A stretch of 64,000 nucleotides of DNA from contig OY282430.1 in assembly GCA_958296025.1 (NCBI GenBank), positions 3,586,477-3,650,476 of the forward strand, read 5' to 3'. The notes under the pieces were generated by a model. It was not told the DNA's origin. It saw nothing but the letters and a program-made list of their open reading frames with translations, and made no database searches. This DNA is from an uncultured Pseudomonadales bacterium. GTDB taxonomy: Bacteria > Pseudomonadota > Gammaproteobacteria > Pseudomonadales > Azotimanducaceae. Below, piece after piece: positions 44,385-52,399 of the stretch. A program made the translations under genes and the position numbers. Each line of letters opens with the position of its first letter. Position 1 is the stretch's first letter.

Positions 44385-45707
44385 TCAAGCGGCTTGTTCC
44401 GCTGGCACGAGCGCTAGGTCGAAGTGCCGTGCTTGGCGCTGCAGGTGTTTGATCTGGCGGTCGCGACGCTCCGTTTCCATGGCCGCCAAGTCGCGTTCGA
44501 CGTACTCCTCGCCGCGGGTCAGCATGGCGTACATCAACCGGGCCAGTTGATGGGCGGTTGCCTTGACCGCCTTGGCGGAGTCCATGCGCGAGAGGCGTCG
44601 GCGATGCGCTGCGCCGATGGCGGTCTTGCTGTTGCGGGCGGTGCTCGCCGCCATGCGCAACGCCTGACCGACCCGGTTGGTCTGTCTAGCCGGTGGGCCG
44701 CCCAGACGCTTGTCGCCGCTGATGCGGGTCCCGGGCGCCAAGCCCAGCCACGAGCAGAAGTGGGCGGCCGTGGCAAAGCGCGACAAGTCCGCGCCGACCT
44801 CCGCGGCGACCGTCAGGGCCGTCTCCACGCCCACGGTCGGAATCGCGGTCAAGTCGGCCCCCAGCATTTGCCGCAACCGTTCCCGCAGGAGGCGTTCGCG
44901 GGCGCTCCGCGCCGTCGGGGACGGCTGGTTCGCCGCCCTGTTCCGGGCCTGTCCGTCAAGTTCGGCGTTGATGCGCGTCTCGCACGCCTCGATCTGGCCT
45001 TGCAGCACGTCGTGGCGGACCAACGCCTGTTCCAGGGCGAACAGGTGCTCGCCGCGCCAGTTGCCCTGCAGGCTTGCCGCGATGGTCGCCTCGTCGGCCT
45101 TGCAGCGCCCATCCCGGCACCGCGCCAGCGCCGCCCCGTCTCGCTCGCCCGCGACGATGGCGCGCACGATCAACTGGCCGGTCTTGCCCATGATGTCGCT
45201 CAGCACATTGTCCAACTGCACGTTCATTTGCGTCAGCGCCTTTTGCATGTGTTGCGCCGAGCGGCTGCGGTCGCGGATGAGTTGGCCGCGCTGGCGCACG
45301 TAGGAGCGCATCGGACACAGTGCGTCCGGCGCCCGGAACGCTCCCCGCAACAGTCCGTAGCTCATGAGTTGCCGGACCCATTGGCAGTCCAGCACGTCGC
45401 TCTTGCGCCCGCTCACCTGCTTGGTCGCCCTCGGGTTCACCAGGCACACCTCGAAACCCGCCCGGTCGAGCACCTCGAACACCGGGATCCAGTACACCCC
45501 CGTGGACTCCATCGCCACTTGGCGAACCCCGCACGCCCCAAGCCATTCGGCCATTGCCTCCAGATCGCCCGTGAACGTCCCGAAGTTGCGCACCGGATCC
45601 TCGAACCGCGAGGGGTCCACCGCCACGTAGTGCTTGCGCTTGCCCACGTCGATGCCCGCACAGTCCGGATGAACGACCTCCAAAGGCGCCGCTTTCTTGC
45701 CAGCCAT
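44385..45707 (-). CDS. IS110 family transposase
   Basis: A 440-residue DEDD transposase. The N-terminal RuvC-like domain has 'CAGIDVGKRKHYVAVD', 'VAMESTGVYWIPVFEVL' and 'KSDVLDCQWVRQLMSYGLLRGAF', which supply the acidic residues. The C-terminal Transposase_20 domain has 'LTAIPTVGVETALTVAAEVGADLSRF' and 'SWLGLAPGTRISGDKRLG', with the serine region used by this family. GGAGGG 8 nt before ATG 45707 fixes the start. The gene looks intact. In the IS110 family a non-coding bridge RNA directs target choice; the candidate is the stretch upstream. Confidence 0.93.
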   Translation of the reverse strand: MAGKKAAPLEVVHPDCAGIDVGKRKHYVAVDPSRFEDPVRNFGTFTGDLEAMAEWLGACGVRQVAMESTGVYWIPVFEVLDRAGFEVCLVNPRATKQVSGRKSDVLDCQWVRQLMSYGLLRGAFRAPDALCPMRSYVRQRGQLIRDRSRSAQHMQKALTQMNVQLDNVLSDIMGKTGQLIVRAIVAGERDGAALARCRDGRCKADEATIAASLQGNWRGEHLFALEQALVRHDVLQGQIEACETRINAELDGQARNRAANQPSPTARSARERLLRERLRQMLGADLTAIPTVGVETALTVAAEVGADLSRFATAAHFCSWLGLAPGTRISGDKRLGGPPARQTNRVGQALRMAASTARNSKTAIGAAHRRRLSRMDSAKAVKATAHQLARLMYAMLTRGEEYVERDLAAMETERRDRQIKHLQRQARHFDLALVPAEQAA

Positions 45708-45732
45708 CTCAAATCCCTCCACTATTGTCCAA

Positions 45733-45895
45733 CGGTCGCGTTGGGCGAGGCTGCGGCAAAACGTTCACTCTTGCATACGGGGTCGCGGCACAAGGCCGCG
45801 CCGCCAGCGTTAAAACGCCGATCACAGCCCGGGCCAAACTCCTGGACGGGTGCGCACACACCAGTGCCTGAACGGCCTCGCGCCCAACGCGACCG
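45733..45895. ncRNA. Foldable non-coding region, possible IS110 bridge RNA
   Basis: CGGTCGCGTTGGGCG-AGGC (45733-45751) and GCCTCGCGCCCAACGCGACCG (45875-45895) are inverse complements apart from a 2-nt bulge, closing a stem around 120 nt of non-coding DNA upstream of the transposase. A local CCAACG-GTCG-CGTTGG hairpin lies inside the left arm. IS110-type elements encode a bridge RNA in their non-coding end. That this is such an RNA is inference; target and donor loops were not resolved. Confidence 0.35.
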
Positions 45896-45975
45896 CCTTT
45901 ATATCGGATATTGGAAGCGCGTGACGCACCCTCAGGTTCCCTGCGCGTCAGCGCAGCGAATCCGCTGCGAGAACT

Positions 45976-46019
45976 CCTGGCTGCGTTGCTCCGCCTTCCT
46001 GGCTGCGTTGCTCCGCCTT
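45976..46019 (+). repeat. 22-bp perfect tandem duplication
   Basis: The unit CCTGGCTGCGTTGCTCCGCC plus TT occurs twice without a gap (45976-45997 and 45998-46019), inside the element between IS110 and drmD. It probably arose by slippage. A reading frame continuous with drmD runs through here but is not a likely protein extension. Confidence 0.7.
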
Positions 46020-46114
46020 GTGTGGTGCCTGCCACACGGCGTTGTCGCGCCTTGCCAGGAGCCAAAAAATCCCTCGCATCCAAAGCGCACTTATTCACGG
46101 GACAGGACACTAGT

Positions 46115-49100
46115 ATGGGCGCCATTTCGACAACTCGCCTTCCCGACCGCCCGCCCCGCATTGGGGAGTTGGTGCAGGTACGCTCCCGGCGCTGGCTGGT
46201 GGAGGATGTGGTGCGGCCTACAGATGGCGGCTCGGCGCAGGTGGCGCTGGCTTGTGCGGACGACGACGCCCAAGGCCAGAAGCTTCGTATCTTCTGGGAA
46301 TGCGAACTGGACCGGCGCATCCTGGAGGAGGAGGGCTGGGCGGACCTTGCCGCCAAGGGGTTCGATGCGCCGCGCTACTTCGCCGCCTTCTTCCACACCC
46401 TGCGCTGGAACTGCACCACGGCGACGGAGCCGAACCTGTTCCAAGCGCCCTTTCGGGCCGGCATCAAGATCGACGCCTATCAGATGGAGCCGCTGCGCAA
46501 GGCCCTGCGCCTGCCCCGTGTCAACCTGTTCATCGCCGACGACACCGGCCTCGGCAAGACCATCGAAGCGGGGCTGATCGCCCGGGAGCTGTTGCTGCGC
46601 CGCAAGGTCAAGAGCATCGTAGTCGCCGCGCCACCCTCCGTGCTGGAGCAATGGAAGGGGGAACTGGAGGACCGCTTCGGGCTGATCTTCGCGGTTCTAG
46701 ACCGCGCCTACGTCTCCAGAATGCGCCGGGAGCGCGGCTTCGGCGTCAACCCTTGGCGCACCCACAGCCGCTTTTTGGTCTCCCACAACCTGCTGATCGA
46801 CCCGGCATACACCGACCCCATGCGCGAATGGCTGGGAGACATGCTGCCGGGCAGCTTGCTGATCCTGGACGAAGCGCACCACGCGGCGCCATCGTCCGGC
46901 GGGCGCTACGGCATCGAGACCAAGTTCACCCGCGCTGCTCGGGACCTCTGTGCCCGCTTCGAGCACCGCCTGTTCCTCTCAGCAACGCCCCACAACGGCC
47001 ACTCCAACAGCTTCCCCACCTTGCTGGAACTGCTGGACCCCTACCGCTTCACCCGGGGCGTCAAGGTGCGCGGCAAGCGCGACTTGGAAGACGTGATGGT
47101 GCGCCGCCTGAAGGACGACATCCGCGAGATCCAAGGCGGGTTCCCGAACCGCAACGTCAAGCGGCTCGCCATTGACGGCTTGCCGCCAGACGCGCCGGAG
47201 CTTCAGCTTTCCCGCCTGCTCGATGAGTACCGCACCGCCCGCGAACGGCGGCACACCCAAGCATCCAACAAAGCGAAGGCCGCCGCCGGCCTGCTGGTGG
47301 TGGGCTTGCAGCAACGCCTGCTGTCCTCCATTGAGGCGTTCGCCCGCAGCCTGAAAGTACACAGCGCCACCGTGGAGCGGCATTGGGCCAATATGCATCA
47401 GGCCGAAGCACGCGGCGCACCTGTCCCGGAAGCGCACGCCGATGCCGAACTTTTTCTGCAGCTGGTGGACGCGGACGACGAACGCGCCGCATGGCGAGGT
47501 GAGGAGGTCGAAGCGGAGGAAGAGGCGCAGATAAAGGCCCTCACCTTGGCCGCTGAGAAGAAGGCGGCGGACATGGAGGCCGCGCTTTGGGCCAAGGAGC
47601 AGGAGCTTCTTCGGCAAATGCGGAATATCGCCGAAGACCATCGCCACCTACCGGACGCCAAAACCCACCGCCTGATCGACTGGATGCGCGAAAATCAATG
47701 CTCAGACCTGCCGCCCTTAGGGCAGCCGCCCAGCAGCAACGAACCGGCTTGGAACAACCGCCGTATGCTGATCTTCACGGAAAACCGCGAAGGCACGAAG
47801 CGCTATCTCAAGAATATGCTGGAACAGGCCATTGAGGGCACGGACCGCGCCGACGAGCGCATCGAGATCATCGACGGTCTGACCAGCGGCCCCCGCCGCC
47901 GGGAGATCCAGCGCCGCTTCAATGCCGACCCCGCGAAGGATCCCTTGCGCATCCTGATCGCCACGGACGCCGCCCGCGAGGGCCTGAACTTGCAGGCCCA
48001 TTGCACGGACCTCTTCCACTTTGATCTGCCTTGGAACCCCGGCCGCATCGAACAGCGCAACGGCCGCATCGACCGCAAGCTACAGCCGGCCGGCGAGGTC
48101 AACTGCCACTACTTCGTGCTGCCGCAACGGGTGGAAGACTGGGTACTGGAAGTGCTGGCGACCAAGACGGAGACCATCAAGAGGGAGCTGGGCAGCCTGT
48201 CCAAAGTCATTGACGACGATGTGGAATGGCGGCTGCGGAGCGGCATCCGCCATCGTGAGGCGGACAACCTGAAGCGCCAAATCGAAAAAGCCAATCTGGA
48301 TGTGGCCCGAAAGCAGGCAGCAACCGAGGAACTCGAAGACGCCAGGGAGCGGAAGGCCGAGTTGACCAAACAGATCGAGACCTGCCGAAGCCTTCTGGAC
48401 CGCTCCCGAAGTTGGGTGGGATTCCAGATCGCGCCCTTCCGCGAAGCCCTCTCCTGCTCCTTGGAATTGCTGAACGCCAAGCCCCTTGCGGAGGGCCGGG
48501 ACGAAACCGGCCGAACCGTATGGACCTTCCCGCCCCTGGAGCACCGCGCCGCCACGGACCCAAGTTGGACGGCGACTCTGGATTCCCTGCGCATCCCGCG
48601 CAAGATTGACCAAAAGCTCGCCGAATGGCGAAAGGATGCGCCCATCCGCCCGGTCGTTTTTGAAGACGCCGGACACTTGAGCGAAGACAGCGTACACCTG
48701 CACTTGGAGCAGCGGGTGGCGCAACGGCTGCTGGCCCGGTTCCGCGCCCAGGGGTTCATCCATCACGACCTTTCCCGGGCCTGCCTTGCGCAAACCAAGG
48801 ATGCCATTCCCCGGGTCATCCTGCTGGGCCGGCTGGCCCTGTACGGCATGGGCGCGGAACGGCTGCACGAGGAACTGGTGCCGGTGGCCGCCCGCTGGAC
48901 CGATCCAAGCCGCCGCGAAGGGCCGCTGCGGGCCTACGCCCGGGAAGCGGAAGCCCGCACCCTAACCCTGTTGGACGAATCCCTGAAAAGCGGCGGCCCG
49001 GCGCCAAACGAAATCATCCAGCGCAAGCTGCTGAACGCCGCCCCAAGGGACATCGCCGCCCTCCATCCGCAGCTTGAAGGCCGCGCTCAAGAATTCGCGG

Positions 49101-49414
49101 ACATCGCCAAGCGCCGCCTGACCGAACGCGGCCAACGCGAAAGCACGGCCCTGCGCGATACCCTGCAACGGCAGCGGGGCCGCGTAGTCGCGGAACTGGC
49201 CCGGCACAACGCGGAACGCCGGCAACTCACCCTAGGCTTCAAGCGGGAGGAAACCCGCCAACTGGAAGCCGACATGCGCCACTGGCAGCGCCGCCTCGAT
49301 CAATTCGACCGGGACTTGGAGCGCGAACCAGCACGGATCCGGGAGTTCTACGAGGTTCAAGCCCAACGGGTGGAGCCGGTGGGGCTGGTGTACCTCTGGC
49401 CGGAGACGAACTGA
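46115..49414 (+). CDS. drmD: DISARM system SNF2-like helicase DrmD
   Basis: A 1099-residue SNF2-family helicase. Walker A is DDTGLGKT (142-149), DEAH is at 252-255 ('LLILDEAHHAAP'), then 'LSATPHNGHSNSFPTLL', and the C-terminal RecA domain ends 'DAAREGLNLQAHCTDLFHFDLPWNPGRIEQRNGRIDR'. A long coiled-coil and variable tail follow. This architecture, together with drmMI, drmA and drmB downstream, identifies class 1 DISARM, an anti-phage system. A longer upstream frame runs into the mobile element; ATG 46115 is favoured. The AGGA within the element's terminal repeat (46103-46106) seems to serve as the ribosome-binding site. Confidence 0.85.
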   Translation: MGAISTTRLPDRPPRIGELVQVRSRRWLVEDVVRPTDGGSAQVALACADDDAQGQKLRIFWECELDRRILEEEGWADLAAKGFDAPRYFAAFFHTLRWNCTTATEPNLFQAPFRAGIKIDAYQMEPLRKALRLPRVNLFIADDTGLGKTIEAGLIARELLLRRKVKSIVVAAPPSVLEQWKGELEDRFGLIFAVLDRAYVSRMRRERGFGVNPWRTHSRFLVSHNLLIDPAYTDPMREWLGDMLPGSLLILDEAHHAAPSSGGRYGIETKFTRAARDLCARFEHRLFLSATPHNGHSNSFPTLLELLDPYRFTRGVKVRGKRDLEDVMVRRLKDDIREIQGGFPNRNVKRLAIDGLPPDAPELQLSRLLDEYRTARERRHTQASNKAKAAAGLLVVGLQQRLLSSIEAFARSLKVHSATVERHWANMHQAEARGAPVPEAHADAELFLQLVDADDERAAWRGEEVEAEEEAQIKALTLAAEKKAADMEAALWAKEQELLRQMRNIAEDHRHLPDAKTHRLIDWMRENQCSDLPPLGQPPSSNEPAWNNRRMLIFTENREGTKRYLKNMLEQAIEGTDRADERIEIIDGLTSGPRRREIQRRFNADPAKDPLRILIATDAAREGLNLQAHCTDLFHFDLPWNPGRIEQRNGRIDRKLQPAGEVNCHYFVLPQRVEDWVLEVLATKTETIKRELGSLSKVIDDDVEWRLRSGIRHREADNLKRQIEKANLDVARKQAATEELEDARERKAELTKQIETCRSLLDRSRSWVGFQIAPFREALSCSLELLNAKPLAEGRDETGRTVWTFPPLEHRAATDPSWTATLDSLRIPRKIDQKLAEWRKDAPIRPVVFEDAGHLSEDSVHLHLEQRVAQRLLARFRAQGFIHHDLSRACLAQTKDAIPRVILLGRLALYGMGAERLHEELVPVAARWTDPSRREGPLRAYAREAEARTLTLLDESLKSGGPAPNEIIQRKLLNAAPRDIAALHPQLEGRAQEFADIAKRRLTERGQRESTALRDTLQRQRGRVVAELARHNAERRQLTLGFKREETRQLEADMRHWQRRLDQFDRDLEREPARIREFYEVQAQRVEPVGLVYLWPETN

Positions 49415-49458
49415 GGCGGAAATCCTGTGCATTGGCGGGTGTGACCCATCGGCGGCTT

Positions 49459-49559
49459 GCTGCCAAATAGTGCGTCAAATAAGGCGTCAAATAAAACTAA
49501 TAAAACTTGATTTTCAAATTTATTTCAGTAGGTTAGTTTGTCAAATAAGCTGCCAAATA
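49459..49559. repeat. Cluster of GTCAAATA and GCTGCCAAATA repeats before fic
   Basis: An AT-rich 100-bp stretch holds GTCAAATA at 49474-49481, 49486-49493 and 49540-49547, flanked on both sides by GCTGCCAAATA (49459-49469 and 49549-49559). All copies point the same way, like iterons or multiple operator sites. It ends 7 bp before the fic start codon, so autoregulation of fic by a DNA-binding factor is plausible. Composition contrasts with the GC-rich surroundings. Confidence 0.6.
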
Positions 49560-49566
49560 ATAGGTC

Positions 49567-50754
49567 ATGAAAGTGCGGTGGGAGCAGTTCAAGTTTGACT
49601 ACCGGGTGCAATTGCGCACCCTGCAATCCGATCTGATCCAGATCGAAGCCTACAAGGAGGCGGCGCTGAACTTAGTTCTGCCGCCCCCTTGGCGGGAGCA
49701 ACTGGATCGGTTGAATCGGATCAGGGCCGTGCATGGCACCACCGCCCTTGAAGGCAATCCACTCACCGAAGCGGAAGTGGGCCGGCAGATGGACATGTTG
49801 GACGAAGGCGCGCTCCCTGCGCCGGATCAATCACGGGAACAGCAGCAAGTCAGGAACGCCGCCCGCGCCCAACAGTGGATTAGGGAAACGTTCGTGCCCG
49901 GCGGCCGTCCCATCCGTCTCTCCGACATTCTGCACATGCACCAAATGGTGACCCAAGGGTCTGACGAAGTGAACAATGTTCCCGGCCGGCTCAGAAACCA
50001 CTCCGTGGTGGTCGGGTCGCAAGCCCTTGGCGGCGTACATCGGGGTGCGCCTCACGAACGCCTGCCCCTCCTGATGGACGATTTCATTGCCTTCATCACC
50101 TCCCGACAGGCAAGGGCCGAGCATCCCGTGGTGCAGGCGTTGCTGGCACACTTCTTCCTGGTCACCCTGCACCCGTTCGGCGATGGCAACGGCAGGGTGT
50201 CTCGGCTGGTCGAAGCCAGCATCCTCTTTCACGGCACCTACAACGTTCTTGGCTTTTACGGCCTGTCCAACTACTTCTACCGCAACGGCGATGAATACAA
50301 GCTGCTGCTGCAACGAAGCCGGCGTTCGCAGCCGTTCGACCTGAGTGAATTCGTAGCCTTCGGCGTCCGTGGATTCGCCGCCGAGTTGAAGGTCATCAAC
50401 AACTTCATCAAGACGAAGCTGAACCGCTTGGTGTATCGGGACGCACTGCAGAGAGCATTCAATACGCGGGTCAGCAAGCGCCGGCATACGATCAGCCAAC
50501 GGGAGAACGGGTTGCTGGCGTTCCTCCTGCAGCAAACAGAGCCGATGGACCCGTTCGCCGACGAACCCTCGGCCAAGCTGAAGTATGCAGACTTGCGCCA
50601 AGCCCCCTACATCAAGGCCGCCTACGCCAACGTGACGGACCGCACCTTTCATCGAGAGTTGACGCGCTTAGCGGAGCTCGGCTTCATCAAGCTCGCCAAC
50701 AGCGGTTCCGAGCCAGCCATCGAGATCGACTTCAACGCCATCGGCCGGCATTGA
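49567..50754 (+). CDS. Fic family protein (probable AMP-transferase)
   Basis: A 395-residue Fic-fold protein. The catalytic loop HPFGDGNGRVSR (202-213) matches H-x-F-x-(D/E)-G-N-G-R-x-x-R perfectly. An N-terminal inhibitory motif [S/T]-x3-E-[G/N] is present as T58...E62-G63 (in 'GTTALEGNP'), so this is a class II, self-inhibited enzyme. The C-terminal third probably has a winged helix ('DRTFHRELTRLAELGFIKLAN'), which could bind the repeat cluster upstream. Family members transfer AMP to protein hydroxyls. It sits between drmD and drmMI, on the same strand. Confidence 0.9.
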   Translation: MKVRWEQFKFDYRVQLRTLQSDLIQIEAYKEAALNLVLPPPWREQLDRLNRIRAVHGTTALEGNPLTEAEVGRQMDMLDEGALPAPDQSREQQQVRNAARAQQWIRETFVPGGRPIRLSDILHMHQMVTQGSDEVNNVPGRLRNHSVVVGSQALGGVHRGAPHERLPLLMDDFIAFITSRQARAEHPVVQALLAHFFLVTLHPFGDGNGRVSRLVEASILFHGTYNVLGFYGLSNYFYRNGDEYKLLLQRSRRSQPFDLSEFVAFGVRGFAAELKVINNFIKTKLNRLVYRDALQRAFNTRVSKRRHTISQRENGLLAFLLQQTEPMDPFADEPSAKLKYADLRQAPYIKAAYANVTDRTFHRELTRLAELGFIKLANSGSEPAIEIDFNAIGRH

Positions 50755-50819
50755 ACGGCGCCCACCCCCGGCAGTTCTCTGCTAGACTCGACTAGGCGGC
50801 TGGCCAAGTTTATCCGTGT

Positions 50820-51047
50820 GTGCTTACGCCAGAGGAAGGCGGTGGGTTCTTTGTTGCCTTCCCCGATATGCTGGGAGCCAACACTTGCGGGGACGACCGG
50901 GCCGAGGTCTTGAAGATGGCGGAGGACGCCTTGGCGGTGGCTTTGGCTGGTTTTGTGCATGGACATCGGGACATCCCGCTCCCCAGTCCTGCGGCGCTCG
51001 GACAAGTTCCCGTTGCCGTGCCCTCCTTGGTTGCGGTGGACGGTTGA
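50820..51047 (+). CDS. HicB-like antitoxin, 5' end degraded
   Basis: A 75-residue frame from GTG 50820 matching the HicB N-terminal domain ('LTPEEGGGFFVAFPDMLGANTCGDDRAEVLKMAEDALAVALAGF'). In-frame codons upstream (VYPC-) continue the HicB pattern, but no start codon precedes them before a TAG at 50793, so the native start seems lost. The usual C-terminal DNA-binding part and a HicA partner are absent. It may be a relic or a solitary regulator lying between fic and drmMI. Confidence 0.55.
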   Translation: MLTPEEGGGFFVAFPDMLGANTCGDDRAEVLKMAEDALAVALAGFVHGHRDIPLPSPAALGQVPVAVPSLVAVDG

Positions 51048-51106
51048 GGACCAAACCGCGTAACCGAGCGATTCGATAGGCCAATGGTTCTCGTCTGAAA
51101 TCGACC

Positions 51107-52399
51107 ATGCCCGCCCGCGACCCCAACATCACCGCCCACTTGGAATGGCTGGGTTTTGTGCGGCCCACGGGACTGGTGCTGTCCGCGCCGGCGCTGGTCA
51201 GTGCGGGGGCGATACTCAACCGGCGTGATGCTGAGGGGCAGCGATGCCTGCAGGCTTGCGTGGAGGAACGGCACGTCGATGCAGGGGATGCGGCGGAACC
51301 CTATCTGCCAGACTTTGGTGCCTTCGCGCACTCCGTGCTCGGCTGGAGCTTTTCCCCAAGGGGCTACGCTGGCACGGGGGAAGCGCCGCTGCCCAAAGAA
51401 CTGGAAGCGGCTTCGCCGGACATCGGCGAGATTTTGCGGCCAAACTTCGCGGTGCGCTCTGGCGCTGTCCCCGGCGCAAACTCTGCCAGCGCAGCCCATG
51501 CGGTTGGGGAGACAAGGGCGGAGTACGCCGTAAGCGAAACTTCCTCTTGGCAACTGCTGGTCATCGTTTGCGGACTTGGGGAGGATTTTGACCGCTCAGC
51601 CCAAGGCCGGGGCAAACCGGAGGCTTCTGCACACGGGCATACGGAGCGGCCCCGAAGCATCCAGGCAGGCGGTATCGGCCTGTCGGGGATTTCCGCCCAT
51701 GGGCGCATGGAACGGCTGCTGCGGCAGACCGGCACACCGGCCGGACTGCTGTTCAACGGCATCTGCCTGCGCTTGATCTCCGCGCCCCGGGGCGAAAGCT
51801 CCGGCTGGCTGGACTTCCGCGTTCAAGACATGGTGCAGACCGCCGGCCGACCTATCTGCACCGCCATGCGCCTGTTGCTCAGTCAGACGCGGTTGCTGAG
51901 CGTACCGCGCCCGCAACGCCTCGCCGGCTTGCTGGAAAACAGCCGCAAGTTTCAGAACGAAGTGAGCGAGCGCTTGGCCGAACAGGTGCTCCATGCGCTC
52001 TACGAACTGCTGCGCGGCTTTCAGGCGGCGCACGACGCCACTAGGGGCGAACTGCTCAAACGCCCCCTAGAGGACGGCCCGGACGAGGTGTACCGGGGCC
52101 TGCTCACGGTGGTGCTGCGCTTGGTCTTTCTGCTGTACGCCGAAGAACGAGACATGCTGCCCCAAGACGAGACTTTCCTGCACGGCTATTCCTTGGCGAA
52201 CTTGCATCAGCGGCTGCGGGAGGACGCGGCCCTGCACCCGGACACCATGGACCAACGCTACGGCGCCTACGCTCAACTGCTCGCCCTGTTCCGCATGGTG
52301 CATGACGGCGCCCGCGCCGGCACGGCGCCCTGTTCAACCCGGACCGTTACCGCTTTCTGGAGGGCCGGGGTGCGCAAGTCGGCGGTGCCCGACAGGTGA
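51107..52399 (+). CDS. drmMI: DrmMI adenine methyltransferase, N-terminal part (before frameshift)
   Basis: A 430-codon frame corresponding to the N-terminal third of DISARM DrmMI, a large N6-adenine methyltransferase. The end of genuine similarity is 'AQLLALFRMVHDGAR' (to about 52320). The last 25 codons up to the TGA are out of frame; the next frame carries 'LFNPDRYRFLEGRGAQVGGARQV', the expected continuation. One missing base (or two extra) in the GC-rich run 52310-52335 explains this. It is followed at 52396 by the C-terminal part. Either a real inactivating mutation or an assembly error is possible. Confidence 0.7.
   Translation: MPARDPNITAHLEWLGFVRPTGLVLSAPALVSAGAILNRRDAEGQRCLQACVEERHVDAGDAAEPYLPDFGAFAHSVLGWSFSPRGYAGTGEAPLPKELEAASPDIGEILRPNFAVRSGAVPGANSASAAHAVGETRAEYAVSETSSWQLLVIVCGLGEDFDRSAQGRGKPEASAHGHTERPRSIQAGGIGLSGISAHGRMERLLRQTGTPAGLLFNGICLRLISAPRGESSGWLDFRVQDMVQTAGRPICTAMRLLLSQTRLLSVPRPQRLAGLLENSRKFQNEVSERLAEQVLHALYELLRGFQAAHDATRGELLKRPLEDGPDEVYRGLLTVVLRLVFLLYAEERDMLPQDETFLHGYSLANLHQRLREDAALHPDTMDQRYGAYAQLLALFRMVHDGARAGTAPCSTRTVTAFWRAGVRKSAVPDR

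Larger units (their letters stand above)
44285..46109. mobile_element. Inverted-repeat-bounded element carrying an IS110-family transposase
   Basis: A 19-bp end TGTCCTGTCCCGCAAATAA (44285-44303) is matched in inverse orientation at 46091-46109 (17 of 19 identical; similarity extends into flanking CTA). IS110 elements normally lack such ends, so IS110 may have entered an older terminal-repeat element, or the repeats may be the ends of a non-autonomous element. The interior has the IS110 gene, a foldable non-coding stretch and a 22-bp tandem duplication. The right end lies 5 nt before the drmD ATG. Boundaries of IS110 itself are not fixed. Confidence 0.65.

Noticed and set aside
45911-46114. 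68-codon N-terminal extension of drmD
   Set aside because: It is translated from the mobile-element end, including the tandem repeat and terminal repeat, so it is unlikely to be native DrmD sequence.
44424-46577. 717-codon plus-strand frame
   Set aside because: Antisense to the IS110 transposase and then out of frame in drmD; no start signal and no domain.
49441-49566. Repeat cluster considered as a plasmid replication origin
   Set aside because: Although iteron-like, there is no replication initiator gene nearby and the repeats lie directly before fic, so an operator role is more likely.
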